From: Amycolatopsis mongoliensis
GTDB taxonomy: Bacteria; Actinomycetota; Actinomycetes; Mycobacteriales; Pseudonocardiaceae
NCBI RefSeq assembly: GCF_030285665.1
Contig: NZ_CP127295.1
Coordinates: 3,100,001-3,164,000 of the forward strand
Length of the DNA stretch: 64,000 bases
Direction of reading: 5' to 3'
Shown here: in pieces, positions 33,319 through 42,237 of the stretch
How positions within the stretch are numbered: position 1 is the stretch's first letter
How the letters are laid out: each line of letters begins with the position of its first letter
The notes under the pieces: model-generated
The model's input: only the letters and a program-made list of their open reading frames with translations
What the model was told of the DNA's origin: nothing
Database searches by the model: none
Position numbers and translations under genes: made by a program

Positions 33319-35109
33319 ATGGAAAAGGCGTTGGGCAGCCGGTACCGGCTGGGCGACCAGCTGGGCATGGGTGCGATGGGGCGGGTCTTCGCCGGTTCCG
33401 ACGAGCAGGGGAAGGCCTACGCCTTCAAGGTGCTGCGGGACGAACTCGTCGAGGACCCGGAACTGGTGGCGCGGTTCCTGCAGGAACGGTCCATCCTGGT
33501 CGGGCTGCGGCACCCGAACCTCGTCGGGGTGCACGACCTGGTCGTCGAGGGCGAGACCGTGGCGATCGTGATGGACCTGGTCGGCGGCGGCGACCTGCGG
33601 GCCCGGCTGACCGCGGAGAAGTCGTTGCTGCCCGCCGAAGTCGCCCGCATCGGCGCCGGGGTGGCGGCGGCGCTCGGGGCCGTGCACCAAGCCGGCGTCG
33701 TGCACCGGGACGTCAAGCCGGAGAACGTCCTGATGGACGGAACCGTGCCGCGCCTGACCGACTTCGGCATCTCGCGGCTCGCGACCGCCACCGATCTGGG
33801 GCGGCGGTCGCTGCTGGTCGGGACTCCGCAGTACCTCGCGCCGGAACTGGGCAAGGGCCTCGAAGCGACACCCGCGTCGGACCTGTATTCGCTCGGCATC
33901 TTGCTGTACGAGCTGTGCTGCGGGGTCACGCCGTTCGCCGGGCAGTCGACGTTCGCCGTGATCCGGCTGCACGAAAGCGCCCTGCCGGGGCGGCCCGCCG
34001 GGGTGCCCGACCAGCTCTGGGACGTCCTCGCCTGGTTGATGGCGAAGCGGCCGTCGGACCGGCCCGACTCGGCCCAGCAGGTCGCGACCATCCTGGACGC
34101 GCTGGTGCTGGAGCTGATGAAGGAGCCGCTCGTCCTCCCGCTCACCACACCGCCGCCCCCGGTTCCCCTCAACGAGACGGGCTTGGGCACGGAGACCGTC
34201 TTCGGCACGGCGCCGCCTCCACCACGCCGTCCCGTCGCGACCACCTCACCGAGCATGCCGACAGGAGTGACCGTGTCCCCTCCGAAACGCCGCCGCCGCG
34301 GCCGGGTCGTGCTGACCCTGGTCGTCGTCCTGGCCCTGCTGACCGGTGGCTGGTTCGCCTTCCGGCCCTCGTCGAACGCCGGTCCGGCACCGATCGCGGC
34401 GCCGACGACCTCCGCGCCGGCGAGTGTCGCGCCCGCCGTCGATGCACCTTCGGTGACCACCACGGCGAAACCCAGCGTGATGCCGGACGTGACGGGCAAG
34501 AAGCTCGCGGCCGCCCAGGACGCCCTGCCGGGCATCCAGGTGACCACAGTGGACAAGATCGACGCGACGGCCGACGACGGAACGGTGATCGCGCAGGACC
34601 CGGCGGCCGGAGCGGCGATCGGCGACACCGTGAAGCTGACGGTGGCGCGCCAGGCCCAGCTGGTCTACCTCGACTCGGGACATCCCGCGTCCGGTGAATG
34701 GAGCAGCAGTGTCCAGAACGCCAACATCGCTGGCAAGAGCTACTTGCACGCTGTTGGCATCGAGGTGTCAGCGAACACCGACACGCACGGCGTCGAATAC
34801 AACATTTCGAAGGGGTTCCGTCGGTTCACCGCCACCGCGGGCGTCGACGACAACGCGGTCGACTCGACGCTGAAGATGCAGCTGGAGGTCTTCGCCGACG
34901 GCCGCGAGATCTTCAACAAGCCGGTGCCGTACGGCACCCCGGTTCCGGTCGACCTCGACATCAGCGGGGTCCTTCGGCTGCGGATCCAGTGGGAGGCGGT
35001 GTCCGGCAACCGGGACATCTGTTGTCGCAGCAGCTACCTCGTCCTCGGTACCGCGGAGCTGCTGGGCCTGCCCGGCGAGGTGCCGACGTCCCCGACCACG
35101 ACCGGCTGA
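33319..35109 (+). CDS. Transmembrane Ser/Thr protein kinase with PASTA and NPCBM-like sensor domains
   Basis: 596 residues from the ATG at 33319 after GGAGG. Kinase domain about 8-265: Gly-loop LGMGAMGRVF, Lys37 in AFKVL, HRDVKPEN with catalytic Asp131, DFGISRL, and GTPQYLAPE in the activation loop. A Pro-rich linker and basic RRRR precede one transmembrane helix (VVLTLVVVLALLTGGWFAF, about residues 330-350). Outside are one PASTA-type repeat (VMPDVTGKKLAAAQDALPGI) and a beta-sandwich of NPCBM type (LHAVGIEVSANTDTHGVEYN, then KMQLEVFADGREIFNKPV). The pairing of PASTA with NPCBM suggests sensing of cell-wall muropeptides or glycans. The next gene encodes an FHA-domain ABC transporter, a plausible phospho-target reader. 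Confidence 0.9.
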   Translation: MEKALGSRYRLGDQLGMGAMGRVFAGSDEQGKAYAFKVLRDELVEDPELVARFLQERSILVGLRHPNLVGVHDLVVEGETVAIVMDLVGGGDLRARLTAEKSLLPAEVARIGAGVAAALGAVHQAGVVHRDVKPENVLMDGTVPRLTDFGISRLATATDLGRRSLLVGTPQYLAPELGKGLEATPASDLYSLGILLYELCCGVTPFAGQSTFAVIRLHESALPGRPAGVPDQLWDVLAWLMAKRPSDRPDSAQQVATILDALVLELMKEPLVLPLTTPPPPVPLNETGLGTETVFGTAPPPPRRPVATTSPSMPTGVTVSPPKRRRRGRVVLTLVVVLALLTGGWFAFRPSSNAGPAPIAAPTTSAPASVAPAVDAPSVTTTAKPSVMPDVTGKKLAAAQDALPGIQVTTVDKIDATADDGTVIAQDPAAGAAIGDTVKLTVARQAQLVYLDSGHPASGEWSSSVQNANIAGKSYLHAVGIEVSANTDTHGVEYNISKGFRRFTATAGVDDNAVDSTLKMQLEVFADGREIFNKPVPYGTPVPVDLDISGVLRLRIQWEAVSGNRDICCRSSYLVLGTAELLGLPGEVPTSPTTTG

Positions 35110-35114
35110 CCGGC

Positions 35115-36998
35115 GTGTGGATCGGCAACCGGGTCCGGATCACCATCGGCCGGGCCTCCGACAACGACATCGTGCTGGGCGACCTGCAGGTCTCCCGCCG
35201 GCACGCCCGGCTGGAACGCGTCGGCGGGGCGTGGCGGCTGACCGACCTCGGCAGCCGGAACCCGACGCTGGTCAACGGCGTCCCGGTCGCCGGGCGGTCG
35301 CCGATCGCCGACGGGGACCGGATCACCGTCGGGGCCACCGATCTGCGGGTCGACGGCGACAACCTCGTCGCGACCGGCGGGGAGCGGACCCGGCTCGTGG
35401 CCGACGACGTCGGGTTCGCGGTCGGCGGCCGGTCGCTGCTGTCGGGCATCTCGCTCGACCTGCGACCCGGGCAGCTGGTCGCCGTCGTCGGGCCGTCGGG
35501 CGCCGGGAAGTCGACGCTGCTCAAGGTGCTCTCGGGCGAGGTGGCGCCGACCAGCGGGCGCATCACCTACGACGGCTACGACATGCACCGGCAGCGGTCG
35601 GCGGTGGCGCGGCGGGTCGGGGTCGTGCCGCAGGACGACGTCGTCCACACGCGGCTGACCGCCCGCAGTGCCCTGTCCTACGCGGCGAAGCTGCGGTTGC
35701 CCGACGACACCGGTGCGGCGGCCCGCCGGCGCCGGGTGACCGAGACGCTCGCCGAAGTCGAGCTGACCGAGCACGCGCGCAAGCCCATCCACCGGCTGTC
35801 CGGTGGGCAGCGCAAGCGGGTGTCGATCGCGCTCGAGCTGCTGACCGCGCCGTCGCTGCTGATGCTGGACGAGCCGACGTCCGGCCTGGACCCGGCGCTC
35901 GACAAGCAGATCATGGGCAGGCTGCGCGAACTCGCCGACGCCGGCCGGACGGTCGTGGTGGTGACGCACAACGTCACCAACCTCGACGGCTGCGACCTCG
36001 TGCTGCTGCTCGCGCCCGGCGGTGTCCCGGTGTTCAGCGGGCGGCCCGCGGAACTGCGGGCGCGGTTCGGCACCTCCGACTGGGCCGACATCTTCCAGCG
36101 GGTGGTCGCGGGGACCGCGCCGCCGCACCAGCCGGCCCCGGTGGGGCCCGCGCCGGCGCCCGAAGCGGCCGCCGAGCCGCCGCCGGTGCACGCCGGGCTG
36201 GGCCACCAGGTCGGCACGCTCGCCGCCCGGCACCTGCGGCTGATCTTCGCCGATCCGGGGTACGCCCTGTTCCTGCTGCTCGTCCCGGTCGTCCTGGCGG
36301 TGCTCGCGTTGGCGGTGCCCGGCCACGAAGGGCTGCGGCGGTCCGCGCCCGAGCATCCGACGGAGGCCGCGCAGATGCTCGTCCTGGTCTTCGTGGGCGC
36401 GGCGTTCATGGGGGCGGCGGCGTCGGCGCGGGAGGTCGTCGCCGAGCGGGCGATCTTCCTGCGTGAACGGGCGGTCGGCCTGCGGCCCGGTGCGTACGCG
36501 CTCGCGAAGGCCGGGGTGTTCGCGCTGGTCGCGGTCGTGCAGTCCGCGGTGCTCGTCGGCGTCGTCACGACGGTCAAACCCGGGCCGGTCGACGCGGTCC
36601 TGCTGTCCCGGCCGGTCGCCGAGCTCGCGGTCGCGGTCTGGCTGACCGCGCTGGCGTCCTGCCTGCTCAGCCTGCTCGGCTCCGCGCTGGTGCGCTCGCT
36701 CGAACAGACGACGCCGGTGCTCGTCGTGACGGTGATGGCCCAGCTCGTGCTGTGCGGCGGGATGATCCCGGTCGCCGGGCGGCCGGTCCTGGCCCAGCTG
36801 TCCTGGCTGGCTCCCGCTCGGTGGGGCTACGCCGCCGGGGCTTCCACAGTGGATCTGCCGCGGATCGGGTCGCCGGACCGCCTGTGGACCCACGACTGGC
36901 CGTGGTGGCTGGGCTCGGTCGCCGCGCTGCTGCTCTCGGCGGTGGCCTGCACCGCGCTGCTCGCGGTCCGGACAAGGCGGCTGCGGCCGGAGCGGTGA
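35115..36998 (+). CDS. FHA-domain ABC transporter (half-transporter of ABC-2/ABCG type)
   Basis: 627 residues from the GTG at 35115, 5 bases after the kinase stop. FHA domain about 8-85 (IGRASDNDIVLGDLQVSRRH), which binds phosphothreonine. ABC ATPase about 93-310: Walker A GPSGAGKST (Lys132), LSGGQRKRVS signature, LLMLDEPTSGLDP Walker B, VTHN H-loop. A Pro/Ala linker leads to a six-helix ABC2 membrane domain. The fused ATPase-membrane order is that of ABCG half-transporters and it should dimerise. The kinase-FHA neighbourhood predicts phosphorylation-dependent control; Mycobacterium FHA-ABC Rv1747 with PknF is the known analogue. Substrate unknown, probably a lipid-linked or wall component. 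Confidence 0.9.
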   Translation: MWIGNRVRITIGRASDNDIVLGDLQVSRRHARLERVGGAWRLTDLGSRNPTLVNGVPVAGRSPIADGDRITVGATDLRVDGDNLVATGGERTRLVADDVGFAVGGRSLLSGISLDLRPGQLVAVVGPSGAGKSTLLKVLSGEVAPTSGRITYDGYDMHRQRSAVARRVGVVPQDDVVHTRLTARSALSYAAKLRLPDDTGAAARRRRVTETLAEVELTEHARKPIHRLSGGQRKRVSIALELLTAPSLLMLDEPTSGLDPALDKQIMGRLRELADAGRTVVVVTHNVTNLDGCDLVLLLAPGGVPVFSGRPAELRARFGTSDWADIFQRVVAGTAPPHQPAPVGPAPAPEAAAEPPPVHAGLGHQVGTLAARHLRLIFADPGYALFLLLVPVVLAVLALAVPGHEGLRRSAPEHPTEAAQMLVLVFVGAAFMGAAASAREVVAERAIFLRERAVGLRPGAYALAKAGVFALVAVVQSAVLVGVVTTVKPGPVDAVLLSRPVAELAVAVWLTALASCLLSLLGSALVRSLEQTTPVLVVTVMAQLVLCGGMIPVAGRPVLAQLSWLAPARWGYAAGASTVDLPRIGSPDRLWTHDWPWWLGSVAALLLSAVACTALLAVRTRRLRPER

Positions 36999-37034
36999 AC
37001 CGGCTGACCGGCACGGTGCGTGCCATCATCGGGC

Positions 37035-37889
37035 ATGACCACCCTTCGCGACGCCCGCGAGCCGGAGCTCAACAGCGGGATCCTGCCCGGGAACGTGCGG
37101 GCCGACGACTGGATCATGCTCGCCCTCGCCGCCGGGTCGGTCGGGTTGCTCGGGTTCATGCTGCTCAGCCCGCCCGCGCGGGACATCGGGCTGGTGATCT
37201 TCTACGTCGACTGCGGGATCTGCGGGGTCTTCCTCGTCGAATTCCTCTGGCGGTGGCGGAAACGCCGGTGGGCCAAGAAGTTCCTGGTGCGCAACTGGTA
37301 CGAGCTGTTCGCGATGATCCCCGTCGCGCACCCGGTGATGGCCGCGCACAAGTTCGTCAGCGTCGTGCTGCTGCTGGTGCGGGTCGGGCGGGCCGCGGAC
37401 CGGGCCGTCGGGGAGCAGTTCACCTACCGGCTCGTCGACAAGCTGTCCGATCCGATCGTCAAGGCGATCAAGAAGCCGGTGACCATCGCCGTGCTCGACG
37501 AGGTCGTCAAGGTCCTCGAAACCGGCAACTACCCCGAAAACCTGGCCAAGTCGCTCGGCGGCAACAAGGACGAGCTGCGCACGATCATCGCCGAGAAGAT
37601 CGCCGAGGACCCGCAGCTGCGGAAGCTCAAGCGGCTCCCGTTCCACGACGAGATCGTGCGGACCGTGGTCGACACGTCGTTCCGCGTGCTGCTCGAGGTC
37701 CTCGTCGACCCGCGGATCGACGACTTCTTCTCCGCCGTCGTGCGCGACAACCGCGAGCAGATCCGGCAGGCCGTGCAGCTCGGCCTGCACGAAACCGACG
37801 ACGAGGAGCAGGAAAAGGCCCTGCGCGTGCGCACCCAGCACTCGGCCGCGCTCGAGTACGACCGGCTGCACCCGAAGTCACGGCCGTGA
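37035..37889 (+). CDS. Ion-channel-like membrane protein with long cytoplasmic tail
   Basis: 284 residues from the ATG at 37035. Three or so hydrophobic helices occupy residues about 25-125 (WIMLALAAGSVGLLGFMLLS, IGLVIFYVDCGICGVFLVEF, ELFAMIPVAH). They resemble the voltage-sensor-like S1-S4 part of ion transporters, including RNWYELFAMIP, but there is no pore filter such as TVGYG. The C-terminal 160 residues are charged and helical (ADRAVGEQFTYRLVDKLSDP onward). It closes the Ter/kinase/ABC run. Its stop and the stop of the convergent MerR gene share the palindrome TCACGGCCGTGA, a 12-base overlap. Confidence 0.7.
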   Translation: MTTLRDAREPELNSGILPGNVRADDWIMLALAAGSVGLLGFMLLSPPARDIGLVIFYVDCGICGVFLVEFLWRWRKRRWAKKFLVRNWYELFAMIPVAHPVMAAHKFVSVVLLLVRVGRAADRAVGEQFTYRLVDKLSDPIVKAIKKPVTIAVLDEVVKVLETGNYPENLAKSLGGNKDELRTIIAEKIAEDPQLRKLKRLPFHDEIVRTVVDTSFRVLLEVLVDPRIDDFFSAVVRDNREQIRQAVQLGLHETDDEEQEKALRVRTQHSAALEYDRLHPKSRP

Positions 37890-38579
37890 CCGCAGGTACG
37901 CGCCCAGCAGGCCCGCCGCGTCGAGCATGGCCACGCCCCGGGCAGTGAGCTTCGCCTGCCAGGTTTCCAGGGCGTCCACCAGGGACTCCGTGCCGCCGGC
38001 CGTGCGGACCTGGCCGACCACCGTCGCGATGTGGTCGAGGGGGTAGCCGCCGCGGCGGAGCAGGTGCGTCAGTTCCGCGTCCCGGATGTCGGCGGCGGTG
38101 AAGACCCGGTAGCCGGTGGCGGGGTTGCGGCGCGGCACGAGGATGCCGGCGCGCTCCCACGCGCGCACGGTCGCCGCGGTGACGCCGAGCCGGTGGGCGA
38201 GCTCGCCGACGGACCAGTCGGTCCCGGCCGGTTCCGGCGCCGGCCCGGCCGTCAGGGGGCCGATGGCCTTCCGCACCGCGTCGAGGGTTTCCCGGTCGCG
38301 GAGCAGCCGCAGGTGCCCGCGGTCGACCAGCGTCAGGGCGCGGCCGAGGTCGTCGTCGTGGACGGCGGTCATGATCCCGCCGGCCGTCGCGTGCCCGTAC
38401 GCCGCCACCAGCGAGAGGAACGCGCGCAGCGCTGCCGCGTGGACCTCCGTGTAGACCCGGTAGCCGCTCGGTGTGCGCGCAGCGGGCGGGAGGAAGCCGT
38501 CCTGCTCGTAGTTGCGGACCGCCTGCGTGGAGATGCCGTGCTCACGGGCGAGGTCCGCAGGTCTCAACCGAGTGTTCAA
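37878..38579 (-). CDS. Double-HTH MerR-family regulator
   Basis: 233 residues from the TTG at 38579, which leaves 17 bases to the divergent esterase start. There are two MerR-type helix-turn-helix units: LRPADLAREHGISTQAVRNY then GYRVYTEVH, and WSVGELAHRLGVTAATVRAW then GYRVFTAADIR. A second hinge helix LRRGGYPLDHIATVVGQV follows. TioE-like tandem MerR proteins have this form and need no partner to bind a palindromic site. There is no Cys cluster for metals, so the ligand is probably organic. It very likely controls the divergent erythromycin-esterase-like gene, whose whole promoter must overlap this start. Confidence 0.85.
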   Translation of the reverse strand: MNTRLRPADLAREHGISTQAVRNYEQDGFLPPAARTPSGYRVYTEVHAAALRAFLSLVAAYGHATAGGIMTAVHDDDLGRALTLVDRGHLRLLRDRETLDAVRKAIGPLTAGPAPEPAGTDWSVGELAHRLGVTAATVRAWERAGILVPRRNPATGYRVFTAADIRDAELTHLLRRGGYPLDHIATVVGQVRTAGGTESLVDALETWQAKLTARGVAMLDAAGLLGAYLRSRP

Positions 38580-38596
38580 GGATACGATTCAACCAC

Positions 38597-39574
38597 ATGG
38601 ACATCACGGACTTCACGGCCGAACTGCTCGCGTTCGGCGAGCCCACGCACTTCGAACCGGCCTTCGCGCGGATCCGCAACGAACTGTTCGCGCAGCTGGC
38701 CGCCCACGGCTTCCGGTCGATCGCGCTGGAGACCGACCGCGTCGCCGCGCTCGACGGCGGGTTTTCGCACGGCCTGGGCGAGGTCGAAGCCAACCAGCAG
38801 CTGCTCGCTTGGCTGCACGAGTACAACGAGACCGCAGACGAACCCTTGGCCTTCCACGGCTTCGACGCCCCGACCGAGATGTTCAGCGCGCCCAGCCCGC
38901 GCCGCTACCTCGAACACGTCCGCGACTACCTGGGTCTCGACGCCGACATCGCGGCACTGACCGGTGACGACGAGCGGTGGAGCCGCTCCGAAGCGATCCT
39001 CGACCCGGCGGCTTCACCCGGCGCGTCACCCGACGCCCGCGAACTGCGGGTCATCGCGGACGACCTGCTCATGGCCCTCGACGCCCGCGTGGAGACGACG
39101 GCACGCGCAGAATGGGACCGCGCCCGGATCCACGCCACCGCCGGGCTCGACCTGCTGCGCTACCACGCGGCGTCGGCCCGGCCCGGCGACCGGGACACCA
39201 GGATCGCGCGTCTCGCGGGTGCCCGTGCGGTCATCATGGCCCGGAACCTCCTGGACATCCACGGTTCCCAGCCCGGCCGGACCCTGGTGTTCGCGCACAA
39301 CGCCCACCTGGGGTCCGGCGCGGGCGCGATCGTCGCGTCACGGCTCGGCGACCGGTACGCCTTCGTCGCCGGCAGCCTCGGCCACAGCGAAGCCCTGGGC
39401 CTCGGGGAGCCGGCCGCGGACACCTACGAAGGCCAGCTGCAGCGCGACACCGAAACCTGGAAGCTGACCACGGAAATCCCGGCCGGTCACACCCGGGACG
39501 ACACCGACCGCAGGTACGCGCCGCTGACCCGGGAGCTGCTCGCCGCCGCCGACGCCGTCCTGCACATCGCCTGA
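38597..39574 (+). CDS. Erythromycin-esterase-family protein
   Basis: 325 residues from the ATG at 38597. Family features are visible: FRSIALETDRVAALDG near residue 37 with the conserved Glu, EVEANQQLLAWLHEYNE, GFDAP with acidic residues, ARDxxMA-like AVIMARNLLDIHG and the VFAHNAHLG His pair near residue 236, which together form the metal-independent active site of Ere-type hydrolases. Length is shorter than EreA/EreB (about 400), missing part of the N-terminal region. It might hydrolyse a macrolide lactone or another ester; environmental members are diverse. Only 17 bases separate it from the MerR regulator. Confidence 0.8.
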   Translation: MDITDFTAELLAFGEPTHFEPAFARIRNELFAQLAAHGFRSIALETDRVAALDGGFSHGLGEVEANQQLLAWLHEYNETADEPLAFHGFDAPTEMFSAPSPRRYLEHVRDYLGLDADIAALTGDDERWSRSEAILDPAASPGASPDARELRVIADDLLMALDARVETTARAEWDRARIHATAGLDLLRYHAASARPGDRDTRIARLAGARAVIMARNLLDIHGSQPGRTLVFAHNAHLGSGAGAIVASRLGDRYAFVAGSLGHSEALGLGEPAADTYEGQLQRDTETWKLTTEIPAGHTRDDTDRRYAPLTRELLAAADAVLHIA

Positions 39575-39587
39575 CCACGCCACCCGC

Positions 39588-39635
39588 GGTCGTGAGTGTT
39601 TAGGGCGGTTAGAACCGCCCTAAACACTCACGACC
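39588..39635. terminator. 48-bp perfect palindrome (bidirectional terminator-like)
   Basis: Two 23-base arms starting GGTCGTGAGTGTTTAGGG are perfectly complementary around the loop AG. It sits between convergent genes, 13 bases after the esterase stop and 7 before the stop of the beta-helix gene. Nearly the same element occurs at 49170-49215. Confidence 0.75.
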
Positions 39636-39642
39636 AGACTGC

Positions 39643-41970
39643 TTACGGGTAGCTCACCACGTTCACCGGCACCGTGCCCGAAGGCGTGGTGCCGCCCGTG
39701 TCGTTGATGACGTGCGTGATCGTGCCGCGGTAGTTGAGCGACACCGACAGCAGGCTGTGGAACCGGACGCCGCTGGTGTTCGGCACCTCGAACGCGTGGT
39801 AGCTGGACACCGCCGGGTTCGTGTCGAAGAAGCAGTAGCTCCCGAGACCCCAGGCCTCATGGGACGTCACGTTCGCCCCGACCTTGTAGGCCGCGTACCC
39901 GGCGACCCCCGATGGCGCGTTCCACGACGCCTGGTTCGGCACGTCGTAGGGCATCTCGTTCTGGAAGAAGATCGTCTTCCCGCCCTGGCCGTTCCAGATC
40001 ACCTGGTACTTCTGGTAGTGCTCGACGAACAGCCCGGTGGCCAGCACGTTCGCGCCGTTGACCACGAGCCCGGTGTCGGCCGTGTTGGTGGTCCAGCCGA
40101 CCGTGCCCGCGTTGCCGTGGTCGGCCCGCCACGCCCAGATGTGGTCGATGATCGTGTTGGCGCTGTTGACGATCAGGCTGTTCGTCGCCTTGCCCGCGAT
40201 CGAGCCGCCGATCCGGAAGAAGACGTCCTGGACCGTCGTCGGGTTCGCCGCGTGCGACGCCGACGACCCGGACTGCCCGACCGTCAGCAGGGCCTGCGAG
40301 TTCGTGGTGCCCGCGTCGAAGAGCAGGCCCTTGAGCCGCACGCCGTCCACATCGGACACCTGCATCGCGTTGACGCCGTTGTCGGGCACCAGCGTCGGGT
40401 AGCCGATGCCGAGGATCGTCGTGTTCGCGCGGGTCACGTTGAGCGTCTGGCTGAGGTGGTAGATGCCCGGCGTGAAGAACAGGTCGCAGCCCGCGGCGAG
40501 CGCGTTGTTGATCGACGCGGCCGTGTCGCCGGACTTGACGACGTAGAACTGGCTCATCGGCGCCGACGTGCCTGGGGTGCTGCCGTTCGCCCAGCTCGGA
40601 CCGGACGCGTTGGTGCGCAGCGAAGGCAGGAACACGCGGTACTTGCCGGCGCCGTCGACGTAGAGGTAGGGCACGTCGCGCGAAACCGGGGTCGTCGCGA
40701 GCGTGGTCTCCGGCGGGTTCGGGAACGTGTTCGCCGGCGCGCCGCTCGTGCCGGAGAAGACCATGTTCCAGACGCCGCCGTTCCAGCTGCCGAGCTGCGA
40801 GTCGCGGGTGTACCACTGCTGCTGCGACACCGAAGCGGCCTGGCCGGCCACCTTCGAGTCGGCGATGTAGCCGCCGCTGGCGTAGCCGTAGCTCGCCGGG
40901 TACAGCTGCAGCCCGCCGCGGACGTCCATCCGGCGGAACGGCGCGGCCTGCGCGACCGCCCAGCGCTCGTTGCCACCGGAGGGCACGACGGCCAGGTTCT
41001 CCGCCGAGCGCCAGAAGTTCTGCAGCGCGACGCCGTTGTCGGAGGCGTTGAAGGCGTCCACCGTGACGTCACCGTTGATCACGACGTCACCGGGGTTCTG
41101 CCCGAGGCCGGCCACCGAGGTGTAGAAGCCGACGTTGTCGTGGACGTTGTTGTAGGTGCCCGGCTTGAACAGGTGCGCGACTCGCCGGTCCGCGAACTGC
41201 GCGGTGAGCGTGTCCTTCTGGTTGGTGAAGTCGGTGTCGAGCTGCGCCTGGATCGTCGCCGCGGACATGCCCGGGTCGAAGATCCGCACGTTCGGGCCGA
41301 AGTTCGGCGTGTCCGACTGCGTCGGGCAGCCCGCCTGGGTGCCGATCGTGTAGCTCGCGCTCGACACGGCCGACGTCGTCGACCCGGACTTGAGCGCGAT
41401 CGCGTTGACCGTGCGGGAGTTCGGGACGCTGATCGGTCCGCTGTAGAGCGTCGAGGACGCGGTCGGCGTCGAGCCGTCCACCGTGTACCGGATGGTCGCG
41501 CCCGCGGTGGCGCTGCTGATGGTCACCGTCTGGGCGCTCGAGTACGTGCCGCCCGGCGGGCTGAACGTCGGCGCCGCGACCGTCGTCGAGCCGCCGCCCA
41601 CCGTGTAGGTGAAGTGCGGGGTGTCGTACTGCGGACCGCTCTTCTCGTAGGTGAACCAGTAGTCGAGCGTGTTCCCGGTGCTCAGGCCGTTGACGGTGGT
41701 CCGCCAGGTGCCGGAGCCATTGGTCATCCGCACGTTCTGCTGGCCGACACCCGGGACGCCCGTGTAGTGGACGTCCACGTACAGCGCGGGGGTCGTCGGG
41801 GTGAAGTCGAGCTGCACCTGCGTCGAGCTCAGCTGGGTGACGCTCTGGGTGTAGTCGTCGGCCGCGAGGGCGGCGGGGGCGGTGAGCCCGGCGCCGAGCA
41901 ACAGGGCCGCCGCGGTGAGGGCGACGGCGCCGCGCCGGCGCCGTCGAAGCTTGCCAAAGGTCCGGTTCAC
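39643..41970 (-). CDS. Secreted multi-domain parallel beta-helix protein (polysaccharide-active-like)
   Basis: 775 residues from the GTG at 41970, chosen for GGAGG 9 bases upstream and the signal peptide (RRRRRGAVALTAAALLLGAG, cleavage near ALA-ADD). Residues about 38-130 form a carbohydrate-binding beta-sandwich (YVDVHYTGVPGVGQQNVRMT, then TVNGLSTGNTLDYWFTYE), like CBM56-type modules. About 135-200 is a chitobiase C-terminal-like domain (SPPGGTYSSAQTVTISSATA). About 215-775 are right-handed parallel beta-helix coils rich in N/G/V (VQDVFFRIGGSIAGK, TIIDHIWAWRADHGNAGTVG) as in pectate lyases and related sugar-active enzymes. No catalytic set can be named. Probably an extracellular glycan hydrolase or lyase. 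Confidence 0.78.
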   Translation of the reverse strand: MNRTFGKLRRRRRGAVALTAAALLLGAGLTAPAALAADDYTQSVTQLSSTQVQLDFTPTTPALYVDVHYTGVPGVGQQNVRMTNGSGTWRTTVNGLSTGNTLDYWFTYEKSGPQYDTPHFTYTVGGGSTTVAAPTFSPPGGTYSSAQTVTISSATAGATIRYTVDGSTPTASSTLYSGPISVPNSRTVNAIALKSGSTTSAVSSASYTIGTQAGCPTQSDTPNFGPNVRIFDPGMSAATIQAQLDTDFTNQKDTLTAQFADRRVAHLFKPGTYNNVHDNVGFYTSVAGLGQNPGDVVINGDVTVDAFNASDNGVALQNFWRSAENLAVVPSGGNERWAVAQAAPFRRMDVRGGLQLYPASYGYASGGYIADSKVAGQAASVSQQQWYTRDSQLGSWNGGVWNMVFSGTSGAPANTFPNPPETTLATTPVSRDVPYLYVDGAGKYRVFLPSLRTNASGPSWANGSTPGTSAPMSQFYVVKSGDTAASINNALAAGCDLFFTPGIYHLSQTLNVTRANTTILGIGYPTLVPDNGVNAMQVSDVDGVRLKGLLFDAGTTNSQALLTVGQSGSSASHAANPTTVQDVFFRIGGSIAGKATNSLIVNSANTIIDHIWAWRADHGNAGTVGWTTNTADTGLVVNGANVLATGLFVEHYQKYQVIWNGQGGKTIFFQNEMPYDVPNQASWNAPSGVAGYAAYKVGANVTSHEAWGLGSYCFFDTNPAVSSYHAFEVPNTSGVRFHSLLSVSLNYRGTITHVINDTGGTTPSGTVPVNVVSYP

Positions 41971-42237
41971 GCCGTGACACCTCCGCCGTTGGGGATCCAC
42001 GAGCATTCGTTGTGAGTCACAACAAATTAGCTGCCGGTCAGCGGAGCATTGGTCACTTTTCGGTAACACTTGTCTGGACCAATGACTCTCCAGGGTGAGG
42101 CGGTTCGTGACCCTTCGTCCGGTTGGCCGCGCGGTGGGCGAATGACTGAACCGAGAAACATCCTTCGGACGGGTGACCTCGACCGGGTGACATGCGACGA
42201 TCCCGTGCCACACCTCGTCCCCTACCGAGGAGTAGGC

